Of a stretch of DNA of 64,000 bases, positions 53,635 through 63,264 are shown piece after piece; position 1 is the stretch's first letter; the number at the start of each line of letters is the position of its first letter. The stretch is from PALSA-278 sp963760285 (GTDB lineage: Bacteria; Acidobacteriota; Terriglobia; Acidiferrales; UBA7541), in NCBI GenBank assembly GCA_963760285.1, contig CAVXCI010000004.1:222133-286132 (forward strand), given 5' to 3'. A program made the translations under genes and the position numbers. The notes under the pieces are model-generated. The model worked only from the letters and a program-made list of their open reading frames with translations, had not been told where the DNA came from and made no database searches.

Positions 53635-53894
53635 TTACTTGCGCAGGCTAACCGCTCCACGATTTCGCGGTAACGGTCCGGGTCGCGACGATTCAGGTAA
53701 TCCAGCAGCCTGCGCCGGCGGCTGACCATCATGATCAGCCCGCGCCGCGATGCATGGTCCTTGGCGTGGATTCGTAAATGCGTGGTCAAGTAGTTGATGC
53801 GTTCGCTCAGCAGCGCAATCTGCACTTCCGGTGAACCCGTATCTTTGGGATGCTGACGGTACTGCTCGATCACTTCCACGTTTGCCAAGGCCAA
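53635..53894 (-). CDS. rpsO: Ribosomal protein S15, one-base frameshift near the 3' end
   Basis: The frame reads ...HPKDTGSPEVQIALLSERIN, YLTTHLRIHAKDHASRRGLI then MMVSRRRRLLDYLNRRDPDR, all typical of S15, up to YREIVERL. It then continues out of family. One missing G near 53647 explains this: restoring it gives ERLGLRK followed by TAA, the standard S15 ending, for a protein of about 87 residues. The start appears to be TTG at 53894 with GGGGAGGG upstream. S15 binds 16S rRNA in the small subunit. The gene precedes pnp as in most bacteria. The missing base is probably a sequence error, since S15 is highly conserved. Confidence 0.9.
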
Positions 53895-54199
53895 AATCGT
53901 GCCCTCCCCCTCGGATATACTGCCCGATTCTTTCTCCTGTTTTCCCTTCTTCCTGACCCTAAAATGTTAACACAGCCGTAAGGCCCCGCAAAGCCCATTT
54001 TGTCGCGCGAAACGCGGCTCCCATCCTCTCATTTCATGCTAATTCTCCGCCGTCTCGCCCTGGCTTGAGCTTCGCCCGGTGCGCGGAGGCAAATCCATGC
54101 GCGCTCTCAAGGTCAACAGAATCGATGTACACTGGCTCCGTTCCCGAACCCAAGTTGGCGAATTCCGCACCATAATCCGCAGAGGGGTCAAGAAACAAC

Positions 54200-54272
54200 A
54201 TGAGCAAAATTCACTGGAGCAAGAAGGTGCGCACGATCACTCTGCCATTGGCAACAACCGCTGTCGCACTGG
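54200..54272 (+). pseudogene. 5' end of an exported-protein gene, cut at a sequence junction
   Basis: An ATG opens MSKIHWSKKVRTITLPLATT followed by AVALDM, which has the n- and h-regions of a signal peptide. After about 24 codons the sequence changes to the antisense of a plasmid replication gene, and the frame closes soon after. The rest of the gene is absent. This is one side of the junction between the chromosomal part and the plasmid-like part of the window. Confidence 0.45.
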
Positions 54273-54274
54273 AT

Positions 54275-54474
54275 ATGCGTTCTTCCCTGTGGCGGTACGG
54301 CAGGGCCGTCTGGCAGAACACGGTATGGTGGTAGGCGATTTGCCGGTCATCCTCGCCCGCCGCAATCTGGACGGCGGCGTCGATTAAGCGCAGCTTGTGG
54401 GGGCTCGGCGGAGCCATGCCGGCGCGGCGCATGATCGCGCCGATGGGCTCCACTTCTTCCCCCCGTTTCTTCAT
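54275..54474 (-). pseudogene. Plasmid replication protein RepA, N-terminal fragment
   Basis: From the ATG at 54474 the frame reads MKKRGEEVEPIGAIMRRAGM, ...KLRLIDAAVQIAAGEDDRQ and AYHHTVFCQTALPYRHREER. The segment H(T/S)V.CQ..LPYR is the hallmark of the RepA replication initiator found on many proteobacterial plasmids. Family likeness stops just after it, at the junction with chromosomal DNA, so about three quarters of the protein is missing. It is downstream of the RHH and parA genes, the usual plasmid order. Confidence 0.65.
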
Positions 54475-54493
54475 ATACCCCCCTTCCCTGCCC

Positions 54494-54805
54494 TCATGCG
54501 ATGGTCGGCTTCTTGTGCTTCTGGAAAAAATCGTTGAGGGCTTCGCGGGAGAAGGTCCTGAGACGTAAGTCCAGGTCGAGCGCCAATCGCTTGAGCTGCT
54601 TCGAGACGCCCGGATCAAAATAGCCGATCAGGGCCTTTTTGCCGATGCGGCTGGGGCCTGGGAACCGTTGGCGTCCTTCCCCTGCCCTCTCCTCTTTCCT
54701 TGCCGTCGCTGTGCCGGGCGCTCTGCCTTCGGCGACGGCGCTACGGCGGCCGGACGCGCGGTCGAAAGTCTGGAGCGCGGCGGCGAGTGATGGCTTCTTG
54801 CTCAT
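54494..54805 (-). CDS. Ribbon-helix-helix partition-type protein
   Basis: 103 residues. The C-terminal half (KKALIGYFDPGVSKQLKRLA to EALNDFFQKHKKPTIA) is a ribbon-helix-helix domain of the type encoded next to parA on proteobacterial plasmids. The N-terminal half is basic and disordered. Its start overlaps the end of parA (ATGA-type overlap). It probably binds the partition site or regulates the par operon. Confidence 0.7.
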   Translation of the reverse strand: MSKKPSLAAALQTFDRASGRRSAVAEGRAPGTATARKEERAGEGRQRFPGPSRIGKKALIGYFDPGVSKQLKRLALDLDLRLRTFSREALNDFFQKHKKPTIA

Positions 54806-55460
54806 GCGGTCTTTTTCTCCTTGTGGTTTTTATTACTTGTAATCATGCCAGCTTGCTTACATGCAAGCTGGTAAAGGGCGCGGATTTCCTGGGCGGCGAC
54901 GCCGTCAGGCTCAAATTCGACGGCGGTTTGCCCTGCCGTGAGCGAATGATAAAAGGCGGCGCGCTGCGAAATGCGGGTCGTGGCCACGTCGATGCCGTAA
55001 GGCCGGATCGCCTCGGCCGCCTGGTCGGCCAGAGCGCCGCGCGGCGGCACGGCGTTGAGCACGATAAGCGCCGGGCGCTTGGCGAGCTGGGCCAGGTCAA
55101 CGGAACTGGATATTCCCGGAGGTCGAGGATGCCCGCGCGGCACGGAATGAGAATGAGGTCGGCCGCCCTCGCCGCTGCAAGCGCGGCGGTTTCCGAATGG
55201 GGCGCGGTGTCGATGATGCAAATGTCCGCGCCGTGCTGCCGCGCGGTCGCCAGCACGTCGTTGAGGCGGCTTGCTTGCGCGGAAATGACGACGGGGCTTT
55301 CTTTCTGCCGGTGGTCGTGCCAGCCCTTCGCGCTTGCCTGCGGGTCGAGGTCGATGATAACGCTGCGATGGCCGAAGGGTTCGGCCGCGCCGGCGAGATT
55401 GAGGGCGAGGGTGGTCTTCCCCGCCCCGCCCTTCTGGGAAATGATCGAAATTGTTTTCAT
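54802..55460 (-). CDS. parA: ParA-family plasmid partition ATPase, one frameshift
   Basis: The N-terminus MKTISIISQKGGAGKTTLAL holds the deviant Walker A (KGGAGKTT), followed by VIIDLDPQASAKGW (Walker A'/switch) and ICIIDTAPHSETAALAAARA (Walker B). Near 55110 the frame shifts; the second half continues as DLAQLAKRPALIVLNAVPPR to SLTAGQTAVEFEPDGVAAQE. The corrected length is about 219 residues, usual for this small plasmid ParA type. The protein segregates plasmids together with a DNA-binding partner, here the RHH protein or ParB. The frameshift matches the pattern of single-base errors in this part of the window. Confidence 0.85.
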
Positions 55461-55529
55461 GCCATCATGCTTCTGTTATGCCTAGATAACAGGATGCCAT
55501 GTAATCATGTAAAAGGGAAGAGGGGTCTA

Positions 55530-55814
55530 GTGGGACAGTGGATACCCTGCGGCGAGAAGTTCATCGTCGGCAACGTGGTCCGCTGGACCGAGCCGATTTG
55601 GCTGGAGCTGAAGAAGAAAAAGAAGAAGGGCAAGAAAAAGGTCGAGAAACTCGGCGCGCGCCGGGTAACGGCCGAAGTGCTGAGCGCGGATGCCAGCGGC
55701 TATGTGTCCTTGTCGGTCTTCGAATGCGAAATCCTCTCCAACACACACGGCCTGCCGCTGAGGCTGCTCAGCTCCGGAAAAAAGAGATCGTCCGAAAACA
55801 GCGAAGCACGATAG
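55530..55814 (+). CDS. Conserved plasmid-type hypothetical protein
   Basis: 94 residues from a GTG (MGQWIPCGEKFIVGNVVRWT) with GAGGGG upstream. It has a Lys-rich stretch (LELKKKKKKGKKKVEKL) and a compact beta-rich rest (RRVTAEVLSADASGYVSLSV). I recall similar small genes on proteobacterial plasmids next to parA, but no function is known. It is divergent from parA. Confidence 0.55.
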   Translation: MGQWIPCGEKFIVGNVVRWTEPIWLELKKKKKKGKKKVEKLGARRVTAEVLSADASGYVSLSVFECEILSNTHGLPLRLLSSGKKRSSENSEAR

Positions 55815-55924
55815 GGAAGGGAACCGGCGAGCGCCTGAAGTGGACGAGGAGGGCGCGCGGTCGCTGGTGGTAAGCAAGTTTCTGAAATGAAGAAGCCCGT
55901 CTCTGCGCGCGGGGCGCGAGAGAA

Positions 55925-56238
55925 TTACGCCTTGTCGGCGGGCTTCTTCTTGCGTTCACGCGGACGCGACACGGTGATGGTACGTTTGAGGCCCTTGTGA
56001 AAATCTCCGCGGCCTGCTCAATATGGCTCTGCCACATCTTGTCGGCAAGTGCGCGCGCCTGGCGGTCGTTCTCCTCGCGGTAAGCAGCGGCTTCCTGTTC
56101 CGTCACTTCCTTGCCGTTGATCGCCCAGAGCTTCCGGCCGTCCTTAAACTCGATGGCCGGGCCGGCCGCGCGGTGGACCGCGCCGTTTTTGAACCACACG
56201 ATCTTATCGCCCAGATCGAGCGGGCCGTCTTCAGGCAT
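55925..56238 (-). CDS. Small plasmid-type hypothetical protein, one frameshift
   Basis: The first part reads GDKIVWFKNGAVHRAAGPAI then EFKDGRKLWAINGKEVTEQE, a pattern like the toxin-associated MORN-like or GKEV modules of phage and plasmid proteins. It continues with a helical stretch (ALADKMWQSHIEQAAEIF). A shift near 56003 restores a basic ending (GLKRTITVSRPRERKKKPAD) and a stop. Function is unknown. Confidence 0.5.
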
Positions 56239-56399
56239 GGCGTCATCGTAGCAGGGGGGCGGGGCGGGGAAGCGCCCGTCTTAAACAAAAAAGAGAAGCG
56301 GCGCCGCGTTCCCACGCGGCGCCGTCCTGAAATGTCATAAAATGCGAACGCCGGCCGCGCTGCTAAGCGTGGACGGCGTTCGCCTGCCGGGCGTGTTGC

Positions 56400-58242
56400 C
56401 TATGCTGCCGGCCGCAACAGCGCGGGCAACCATCCGGTTTTGGCAAGCTGGCGCTCGGCTTCCTGCGCAAGCTCGGCCTTCTTGAGTTTTTCCCACGAGC
56501 GGGCGCGGGCGGCTGGCCCTTTGCTTCCCGCAAGGCGTCGAGATTTGCGGCTTGCTCACGCGGCTGAAATAATTCGCGGCGTCCGGCGTGAACCACTGCT
56601 TTCATGTCGAGGCCCACGGCTGCGGCGAGTTTGTCTGCGTGGCGTAACCGTTCGCTTTCCGGCCTGTCGCTCTTACCCCGCACGGCGTCGATGGTGGCCG
56701 CTGCGCAAAAGGCGAGAAGGTCCAGAAGCACGGCCTGTTTTTGTGCGAGGCACCACGTCCAGAGGCCCTCGGCGTCAGCGGGGATTTTGCCGCCCCATTT
56801 CTGGCGGGCGGCTTCCATCTGCCCGAGAGCCTTGGAGCCTTCGACGCGGTGCAGCGATTGCGGCGACACGGCGATTTGCAAGGACGTTCTCCCCGGCGCG
56901 CCGTCCAGCAAGACACGGCAGGCGAAAGCGTGAACCACGGTTGCAAGCGCGAAATCCGGACGCTGAACCAATTCGGCGGCGAGGGCGGCCGATTTGTGGG
57001 CCGTGAGGCTTTCGACAAGGCTGCGGAGAGGGCAGGGGATTGCTCCTCGTCCGTTCCGGCTTCATCCGGGCCGGATGAATTGCCGGGTTTCGCTTTGGCT
57101 TTCTTCGTCGGCACGTCCTCCGGACGCGATAAGCCCGCGCTCGATGTGGGCCTTGCCATCGTCGCCGATGGTGACAACCGCGCCCGCCATGGCAAGCTGT
57201 TCCGGCGTCCAGACGCTTTTCGCGGTCCTCGAATTACCGCGATAAGCACTTTCCAACTCATCCAAGCGTTCAGGATATTTCGGTCGTCGTCTGACTCGTC
57301 CACTCGTCGGTAAGTTTCTCGTTTTCCTCCTGCAGCTTGTCGAGCTTCTTCTGCTCGGAGGCCGTGAGGGGGGCGGGTTGGGCATAGAGGCGCTGATATT
57401 GGGCCTTGTACTCGTATCCGAAGGCCGGATGGATTTCGAGCCATTTCCAGCCTTCCTCCGCAACGGGCTTCGCGGCGCGTTCAAGCTTGGCTGCGGCGAG
57501 CGTGTCGAGCAGGGCCGCGTCGAGAATGAACACGCTGTCCTCGCCCGCGCTGAACAGGTCGCGGCGGGTGGCTCCCCCGGCCTTTTCATAGGCTTTCAGC
57601 GTGACGAATTTCACGCGCCTGTCGCTGGCGGCGATTTCGTTCTCCGTGAGCGCGTCCCGGATGGTGCGCGGGTCGCGGTTGTTCGGGTCGGAGATTTTCG
57701 AGGACGTGCTCCTGTGCCGCGTGGTCGTCGGACACGGCGAAAGCCATCACCTGTTCGAGGGTAAGTTTTTCCTCGCGGTATGCCTTTAGCACGGCGGGGC
57801 TGACGCGGGCGAGTTTCAAACGCTGCATGACAACGGTTTCGGAGACGCCGAAACGCGCGGCGATATCGGCGGTGGGAAGGCCTTTGTCGATCAGGTCGCG
57901 GAAGGCCTCGAATTCATCGGCGGGGTGCATGTCGTCGCGCATGACGTTTTCAACGAGGCTGATTTCGCTGGCGTCGATATCGCTGTCCGCGATTTTGCAG
58001 GGCACGGGATGGGTGGGCCTGATATCGCCCGCCTTCGCAAGCTGAAGCAAGGCCTTGAGGCGTTGGCTTCCCGCGACAACGGCGAAGTTTTTTCCCTCCT
58101 TCTTCACGACGAGATTTTGCTGGAGGCCGTGCGTCCGGATGCTTGCCGCCAGTTCATCGATGAAGCCTTTATTCTGGGTCTTGCGCACGTTGCCCTCGAA
58201 TTGGGCGAGCTTGTTCAGGGGGATGTTTGTAATGTCGGTCAT
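56400..58242 (-). CDS. parB: ParB/RepB/Spo0J-family partition protein, several frameshifts
   Basis: The N-terminal ParB nuclease/CTP-binding-type domain is intact: IPLNKLAQFEGNVRKTQNKG, ASIRTHGLQQNLVVKKEGKN, VVAGSQRLKALLQLAKAGDI and EISLVENVMRDDMHPADEFE. A helix-turn-helix follows (TADIAARFGVSETVVMQRLK). After about residue 180 (near 57690) the frame shifts repeatedly. Later pieces (VKFVTLKAYEKAGGATRRDL; LDLLAFCAAATIDAVRGKSD; WEKLKKAELAQEAERQLAKT) fit the long C-terminal part of alphaproteobacterial plasmid ParB-like proteins. The corrected length would be about 610 residues. It should bind partition sites together with ParA. Confidence 0.8.
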
Positions 58243-58284
58243 GGTGGTTCTCCTTTAGGGGTTGGGGTGGGTGGAAGGTACTTG

Positions 58285-58792
58285 TTACGCGCAGCGGTAA
58301 ATCAGCCGCTTTCCGTCGATCGTGGTTTCGCTGTAGTCCATGCCCAGATCGCGGGCCATGGCGTCATAGTCGAGGTAGTTTTGCAAGCTGCTCGGGGATT
58401 TCTCCGAACAGGCCTTCCTCAACAAACTGCTCGGCCAGTTCGCGCAGGCTGTCCAGTTCGTAGATATCAACCTCAAAATCGTCGGGGTCGCCTGATTTGA
58501 GGTCGAAGCTATAGCCGCACTCGCCCACGGCGAGGATGACTTTTTGTTTCTGGCCTTCGTCCCACTGGTCGCAAGCGTCCAGAAACTGCGGGAAATTGCA
58601 CTGGTTGACGCCCAGAGCCTCGAACAGCTTGGCGTCGATGCTCTCGCCGTCGATGAACTGAAGTTCATATTCTTCGACGGGCTGGCCGTAGTCGTTTTTG
58701 GTTTTGGCGGCTTTCTCCTGATACTCGTCGAGGGTCTGGAAGTAAAAGCCCGTTGCGCTGATGTCGTAGGGCTGGGCGAATAATTGGGTCAT
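58285..58792 (-). CDS. ardA: Antirestriction protein ArdA, one frameshift
   Basis: The first frame reads YDISATGFYFQTLDEYQEKA, YELQFIDGESIDAKLFEALG and ILAVGECGYSFDLKSGDPDD, and continues to ELAEQFVEEGLFGEIPEQLA. One extra A in an A-run near 58377 breaks it; the next frame continues YLDYDAMARDLGMDYSETTI and ends LIYRCA. Corrected length is about 168 residues. ArdA is an acidic DNA mimic that inhibits type I restriction enzymes and helps incoming plasmids. Its presence supports a conjugative-plasmid origin of this block. Confidence 0.88.
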
Positions 58793-58815
58793 TTGCGTTT
58801 TCCTTCGGTGGCGGG

Positions 58816-59135
58816 TTAAGCGGCGGCGGCGGTTGTTTCGGTCGGGAAGCTGCTATCCGTGAGCAAGCCCGTGAAATAGTTCAGGGCGTGGTTGCCCTCG
58901 AAAGCGGCGTGGAACCTCGCCAGCAAGGCCTTGTCGTCCGTCTGGATAGAAAACGCATGGTCAAGGTGCAGGAAGTTTCCAAGAGAAGCACAGAGCCGTC
59001 CGCGCGGAGGCTGACAAAGCCGGTGGGAAATCTGTCGTAGTCCAGAGGCTCGGCCTGAATGAGCAGGAGAAGAACGTCAATCGAGCCTGTTCTCCGCGTT
59101 CCGCTGCTGCCGATGTAATTGATTTTGGTCGTCAT
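58816..59135 (-). CDS. Plasmid-type hypothetical protein, one frameshift
   Basis: It begins MTTKINYIGSSGTRRTGSID then VLLLLIQAEPLDYDRFPTGF. A shift near 58985 leads into LHLDHAFSIQTDDKALLARF and HALNYFTGLLTDSSFPTETT before the TAA. The length is about 106 residues. I do not recognise a named family; it precedes ardA with a 23-base gap and is probably in the same operon. Confidence 0.5.
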
Positions 59136-59560
59136 GATCGTTTCTCCTTCTTGGGTTTTGAGGTTCTATGCACTGCGCATACGAACCTCTGCCGTACCGG
59201 CGAGGTGGGGTAGCAAGCAGCCTTCAAGGTCGAGGGCCGGGAGGGGTATCTCCCAAGCTGGCAGGACAAAATAAAAAATTAAAAACTTCCGAAGCTTGGG
59301 GACACCCGGCACGCAGGGCGAAGCCGTGCCTTGTGCGCGCGAGGGCAAAGCCCTTAGCTCTTGCAAAAGGGATCGTCACCCGCAAGGGCCGAGACCCGGC
59401 ACGGGGCTCGGTGAGCGCCGAAGCGAAGCGAGAGGCCGAGTAGAGCCCGGCCGCAACGCGGTTTGCCCGAGGGCCTTTGGTGTATTTCAATTGCGGAGGT
59501 TCTGGGAAAAGCCCGTCTCTGCCGGCCTTGAAAAAAGGGCTTTCCGGATTATATCTTTTT
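59136..59560. other. Intergenic region upstream of the toxin-antitoxin pair
   Basis: Dense, GC-rich sequence with short open frames on both strands and no recognisable protein. The far right end holds an AT-rich promoter-like stretch (TATACT at about 59563) for the next gene. Repeated short G/C motifs such as CGAAGCGAAGCGAGAGGCCG occur; no clear repeat unit was found. Confidence 0.3.
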
Positions 59561-59575
59561 TGGTATACTGAAAAT

Positions 59576-59899
59576 ATGAGCTGGACGGTCGAGACCCTGA
59601 ATGAAACCGTTGATGCGGAGGTCGAGGCCTTGCCCGAAGACATGCGGGCGAGGCTGGCGCGCATCGCAAAGCTCATCGAGGAGAAGGGCCTGGAGCGTGT
59701 GGGCGAGCCGCACGTGAAGCATATAGAAGGCCGTATATGGGAAATGCGGCTGAAGGGCCGCAGCGGAATTTCGCGGGCGCTGTACGTGACGGCCGTGGGC
59801 CGGCGCGTGGTGATTGTCCGGGTCTTCGTGAAGAAAACGGAGAAGACGCCGCGGCGCGAGATAGACCTGGCGCTGTCCCGCGCGAAATCGGTTCAATGA
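59576..59899 (+). CDS. HigB/RelE-type toxin (phage Gp49-like)
   Basis: 107 residues. The pattern is that of the phage-derived Gp49-like/HigB family: DAEVEALPEDMRARLARIAK, VKHIEGRIWEMRLKGRSGIS and RALYVTAVGRRVVIVRVFVK, then KKTEKTPRREIDLALSR. Such toxins cleave mRNA on the ribosome. TATACT lies about 8 bases before the ATG and no ribosome site is seen, so the message may be leaderless. The antitoxin gene follows after 13 bases. The frame is intact. Confidence 0.8.
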   Translation: MSWTVETLNETVDAEVEALPEDMRARLARIAKLIEEKGLERVGEPHVKHIEGRIWEMRLKGRSGISRALYVTAVGRRVVIVRVFVKKTEKTPRREIDLALSRAKSVQ

Positions 59900-59912
59900 T
59901 GGAGGTGTAGCA

Positions 59913-60215
59913 ATGGCACGCATAACTGAGATGCACAAGAAGTGGCTGAAAGAGCCGAAGTACAAGAAGGCTTACGACGCGCTTGAGGAGGAGTTTGTCC
60001 TGGCGGGGGCCGTCATGGATGTGCGCAACCGCGCCGGCCTGACGCAAGAGGAGCTGGCCCGGAGGATGGGCACGACGCAGCCCGTCGTCGCCCGGCTGGA
60101 AAGCGGGCGCTCGCGGCCGTCGATGCGGACGCTGGAGCGCCTGGCGGAGGCTACCGGGTCGCGTTTGCTCATCAGCTTTGCGCCACTCGAAGCAAAGCGA
60201 CCTGCGAGCCGATAA
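59913..60215 (+). CDS. XRE-family antitoxin (HigA-like)
   Basis: 100 residues. A helix-turn-helix of the Cro/CI type is clear in the middle: VMDVRNRAGLTQEELARRMG, then TTQPVVARLESGRSRPSMRT and LERLAEATGSRLLISF. The upstream toxin gene and the toxin-first order are those of higBA systems. The antitoxin binds its toxin and represses the operon. The pair may maintain the plasmid-derived block. Confidence 0.82.
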   Translation: MARITEMHKKWLKEPKYKKAYDALEEEFVLAGAVMDVRNRAGLTQEELARRMGTTQPVVARLESGRSRPSMRTLERLAEATGSRLLISFAPLEAKRPASR

Positions 60216-60440
60216 CGGGGCAGGGAAGTAACACGCGCTGGCATGTAAACGTGTAATCATGCTTTAATGATTCCTCAACAGGTTATGGCATCAATCTCCC
60301 TTGTCGGCCCGCGAGGTGCAGATTGAGGCTCGCGTGATCGACAATCAGGGTATCCCTCAAGAAGCGGAAAAATAGCTTGAAGCGGCGCTGTTTGACGGGC
60401 TAAAGATAAGCGGGGCCGTCGCAGACTGGAGAAATTTGCC
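60216..60440. other. Region between the toxin-antitoxin pair and the type III restriction gene
   Basis: The plus strand carries VQIEARVIDNQGIPQEAEK, then a TAG, then LEAALFDGLKISGAVADWRN just before the next gene. This looks like the end of an eroded or error-broken gene, but no family is recognised. Confidence 0.3.
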
Positions 60441-63262
60441 GTGACACAAGATAAGCTTTTCGATGCGGGATGTGCGAGTTCTGCGGCGATCCTGACTTCA
60501 CCTATAGAGAACATCAACGAGGCAAACTGGTTAATGGCACTGCATCCGGACTTCCCACGATCACCCTACGAGATACTGCCGCCGGACGTGCGCTGGTTTC
60601 CGGCGGCGGAAGAGCTGCGCAGCACCGCCTATGAAAAGCTTCTGCCGCCGCTGGTGGCCAAATACGCGAAGAGGTCAAAGCCTGGCGCGACAACGGCTAC
60701 GCTGGCGCATCGTCAACATCGCACGCGCTGCTGACCTGGTGGTTCGCAACGGATCACATGATCGAGCAGGCCGACGGCACGCAAACCCAATTCCGTTACT
60801 ACTTCGCCCAGCGCGAAGCGGTCGAGACGGTCATCTGGCTCTATGACGTGCGCGGCGCGCGCGACAAGTTCGACCTGATGCGGTTCGACGCCTCCGGCGC
60901 GGTATCGGCCAACATGTTCGATGAGGACTGGCCGCGCTTCGTCGTGAAGATGGCGACCGGCGCCGGCAAGACCAAGGTCCTGTCGCTGCTGATCGCCTGG
61001 AGCTACTTCCACAAGCTCTACGAGGCGGACTCGACGCTGGCGCGCAACTTCCTGCTGATCGCGCCGAACATCATCGTGCTGGACCGCCTGCGCGCCGATT
61101 TCGACGGGCTGCGCATCTTCTTCAACGATCCGGTGCTGCCGGACAACGGCTATGGAGGGCCGCAACTGGCGGGACGATTTCCAGATCGCGCTGCACATCC
61201 AGGACGACGTGCGCATCGTCCGCCCGACCGGCAATATCTTCCTGACCAACATCCACCGCGTCTATCTCGGCGACGTGCCGGACCCGTCGCTCGAGGACGA
61301 CGATCTGCGCGATTATTTCCTCGCGCCGTTCGGGCCAAAGCCGGTCGGCAAGACCACCGACAGCAAGATCGACCTGGGCGAGATCGTGCGCGAGATCGAC
61401 GAACTCGCGGTGTTCAACGACGAGGCGCACCACATCCACGACCCGCGCATGGCCTGGTTCAAGTCGCATCCAGGACATTCACCACCGGCTGCTGCAAAAG
61501 GACCTGCGGCTGGCGTTGCAGGTGGACGTGACGGCGACGCCGCGCCACGACAACGGCGCGATCTTCGTGCAGACCGTCAGCGACTATCCGCTGGTCGAGG
61601 CGATCGCGCAGAACGTGGTGAAGCATCCGGTGCTGCCGGATGCGGCCAGCCGCGCCAAGCTGGCCGAGCACAAGAGCGCCGATCATCACCGAGAAATATG
61701 ACGACTACCTGCAGCCTGGGCGTCGAGGAATGGCGCAAGAGCTACGCCGAGCACGAAAAGCTCGGCAAGAAGGCCGTGCTGTTCGTGATGGTGGACGACA
61801 CCCGGAATTGCGACGAGGTCGGCGAGCTACCTGGAGAAGATCTGCCCCGAGCTGCAGGGCGCGGTGCTGGTCATCCACACCAAGAACAACGGCGAGATTT
61901 CCGAGGCGTCGTCCGGCAAGAGCAAGGAAGAGCTGGAGCGCTGCGCAAGCAGTCCAACGAGATCGACACCTGGAAGTCGCCCTACAAGGCGATCGTCTCG
62001 GTGCTGATGCTCAAGGAAGGCTGGGACGTGCGCAACGTCACCGTCATCGTCGGCCTGCGCGCCTATGCCGCCAAGAGCAACATCCTGCCGGAGCAGACCC
62101 TCGGGCGCGGCCTGCGCCGCATGTATTTCGGCACGCGACCAGCGCGAGACCGTCTCGGTCATGGGCACGCCCGCCTTCATGGAGTTCGTCGAATCCATCC
62201 AGAGCGAAGGCGTCACCTTCGAGCGCGTGCCGATGGGCGGCGGCAGCGGGCGCGATCGACAGGATTCCGCTCGTCGTCGAGGTGGACACGGACAACCCCG
62301 ACAAGGACATCGACGCGCTCGACATTGCGCTGCCCCGGCTGACCCGCCGCTTCAACCGCGAGTTCAAGGACCTGGACGAGCTCGACCCCGCGTCGTTCGG
62401 CAACCCCAAGCTGCCGGTCAAAGCCTTCACGCCGGAGGAGACCCGCGAGATCGTCTTCAAGACGATGCTCGATTCCGAGGTCGATCACACAATCCATCTC
62501 GATGGCAGCGGCCCGGCGGATTACCGCTCCGTCGTCGGCTTCTTCGCCCGCCAGTTGCTGAAAGACCTGCGCCTGGTCGGCGGCTACGACCTGCTCTATC
62601 CGAAGGTCAAGACTTCATGCGCGACCACCTGTTCGTCCAGCCGCCGTCGATCTGGAGGATCCGGTGATCCTGCGCAACCTGTCCGAGCCGGAAGTCGGCA
62701 AGGTGCTGTTCGACCACTTCCGCGCCGCGATCAACGCGCTGACGATCCAGGACAGCGGCAGCTCGCGCATCGAGGGCCATATCCGGCTGCGCGACACGCG
62801 CCCGTTCCGCACCGAGCCGCGCGGCTTCCTGCCGGCGAAAAGCTCCGTGTTCAACCGGATCGTCGGCGAGGCCAACGCGGACGGCTTGGAACTGGCCTTC
62901 GCCGCGTTCCTGGAAGCCGCGCCCGACGTGCAGGCGTTCGGCAAGAACTACATGGCCGTGGGGTTCAAGCTGGACTACGTCAAGGCCGACGGCGAGCTTT
63001 CGAACTACACGCCGGATTTCATCGTCCGCACCACGGACGGCGTGGTGTGGATCGTCGAGACCAAGGGCCGCGAGGAACTGGACGTGCCGCAGAAGATGGC
63101 GCGGCTGCGGCAATGGTGCGCCGACGCGACCGAGGCCAGCAAAGGAGAGGGCGGGCACGCGCTACGGTTTCGTCTATGTCGATCAGGAGAGTTTCGAGCA
63201 GCACAAGCCGTCGTCGTTCGCGGGGCTGGCTGAGCGCGTTTCGTGAATACCAGGAGGCCTGA
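60441..63262 (+). CDS. Type III restriction enzyme, Res (DEAD/DEAH helicase-nuclease) subunit, many frameshifts
   Basis: Starts with GTG (TQDKLFDAGCASSAAILTS). Pieces in order are LHPDFPRSPYEILPPDVRWF, FAQREAVETVIWLYDVRGAR, Walker A in VVKMATGAGKTKVLSLLIAW, DEAH in LAVFNDEAHHIHDPR, motif III VDVTATPRHD, LKEGWDVRNVTVIVGLRAYA, EQTLGRGLRRMYFG (motif VI), and a C-terminal nuclease-like part (NYTPDFIVRTTDGVVWIVET, then KGREELD; a PD-(D/E)xK pattern). The frame breaks at least ten times, mostly by one extra G or C (near 61158, 61465, 61684, 61721, 61829, 62135, 62252 and 63156). Corrected length is about 940 residues. The subunit translocates on and cuts unmethylated DNA together with Mod. Confidence 0.82.
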
Positions 63263-63264
63263 CG

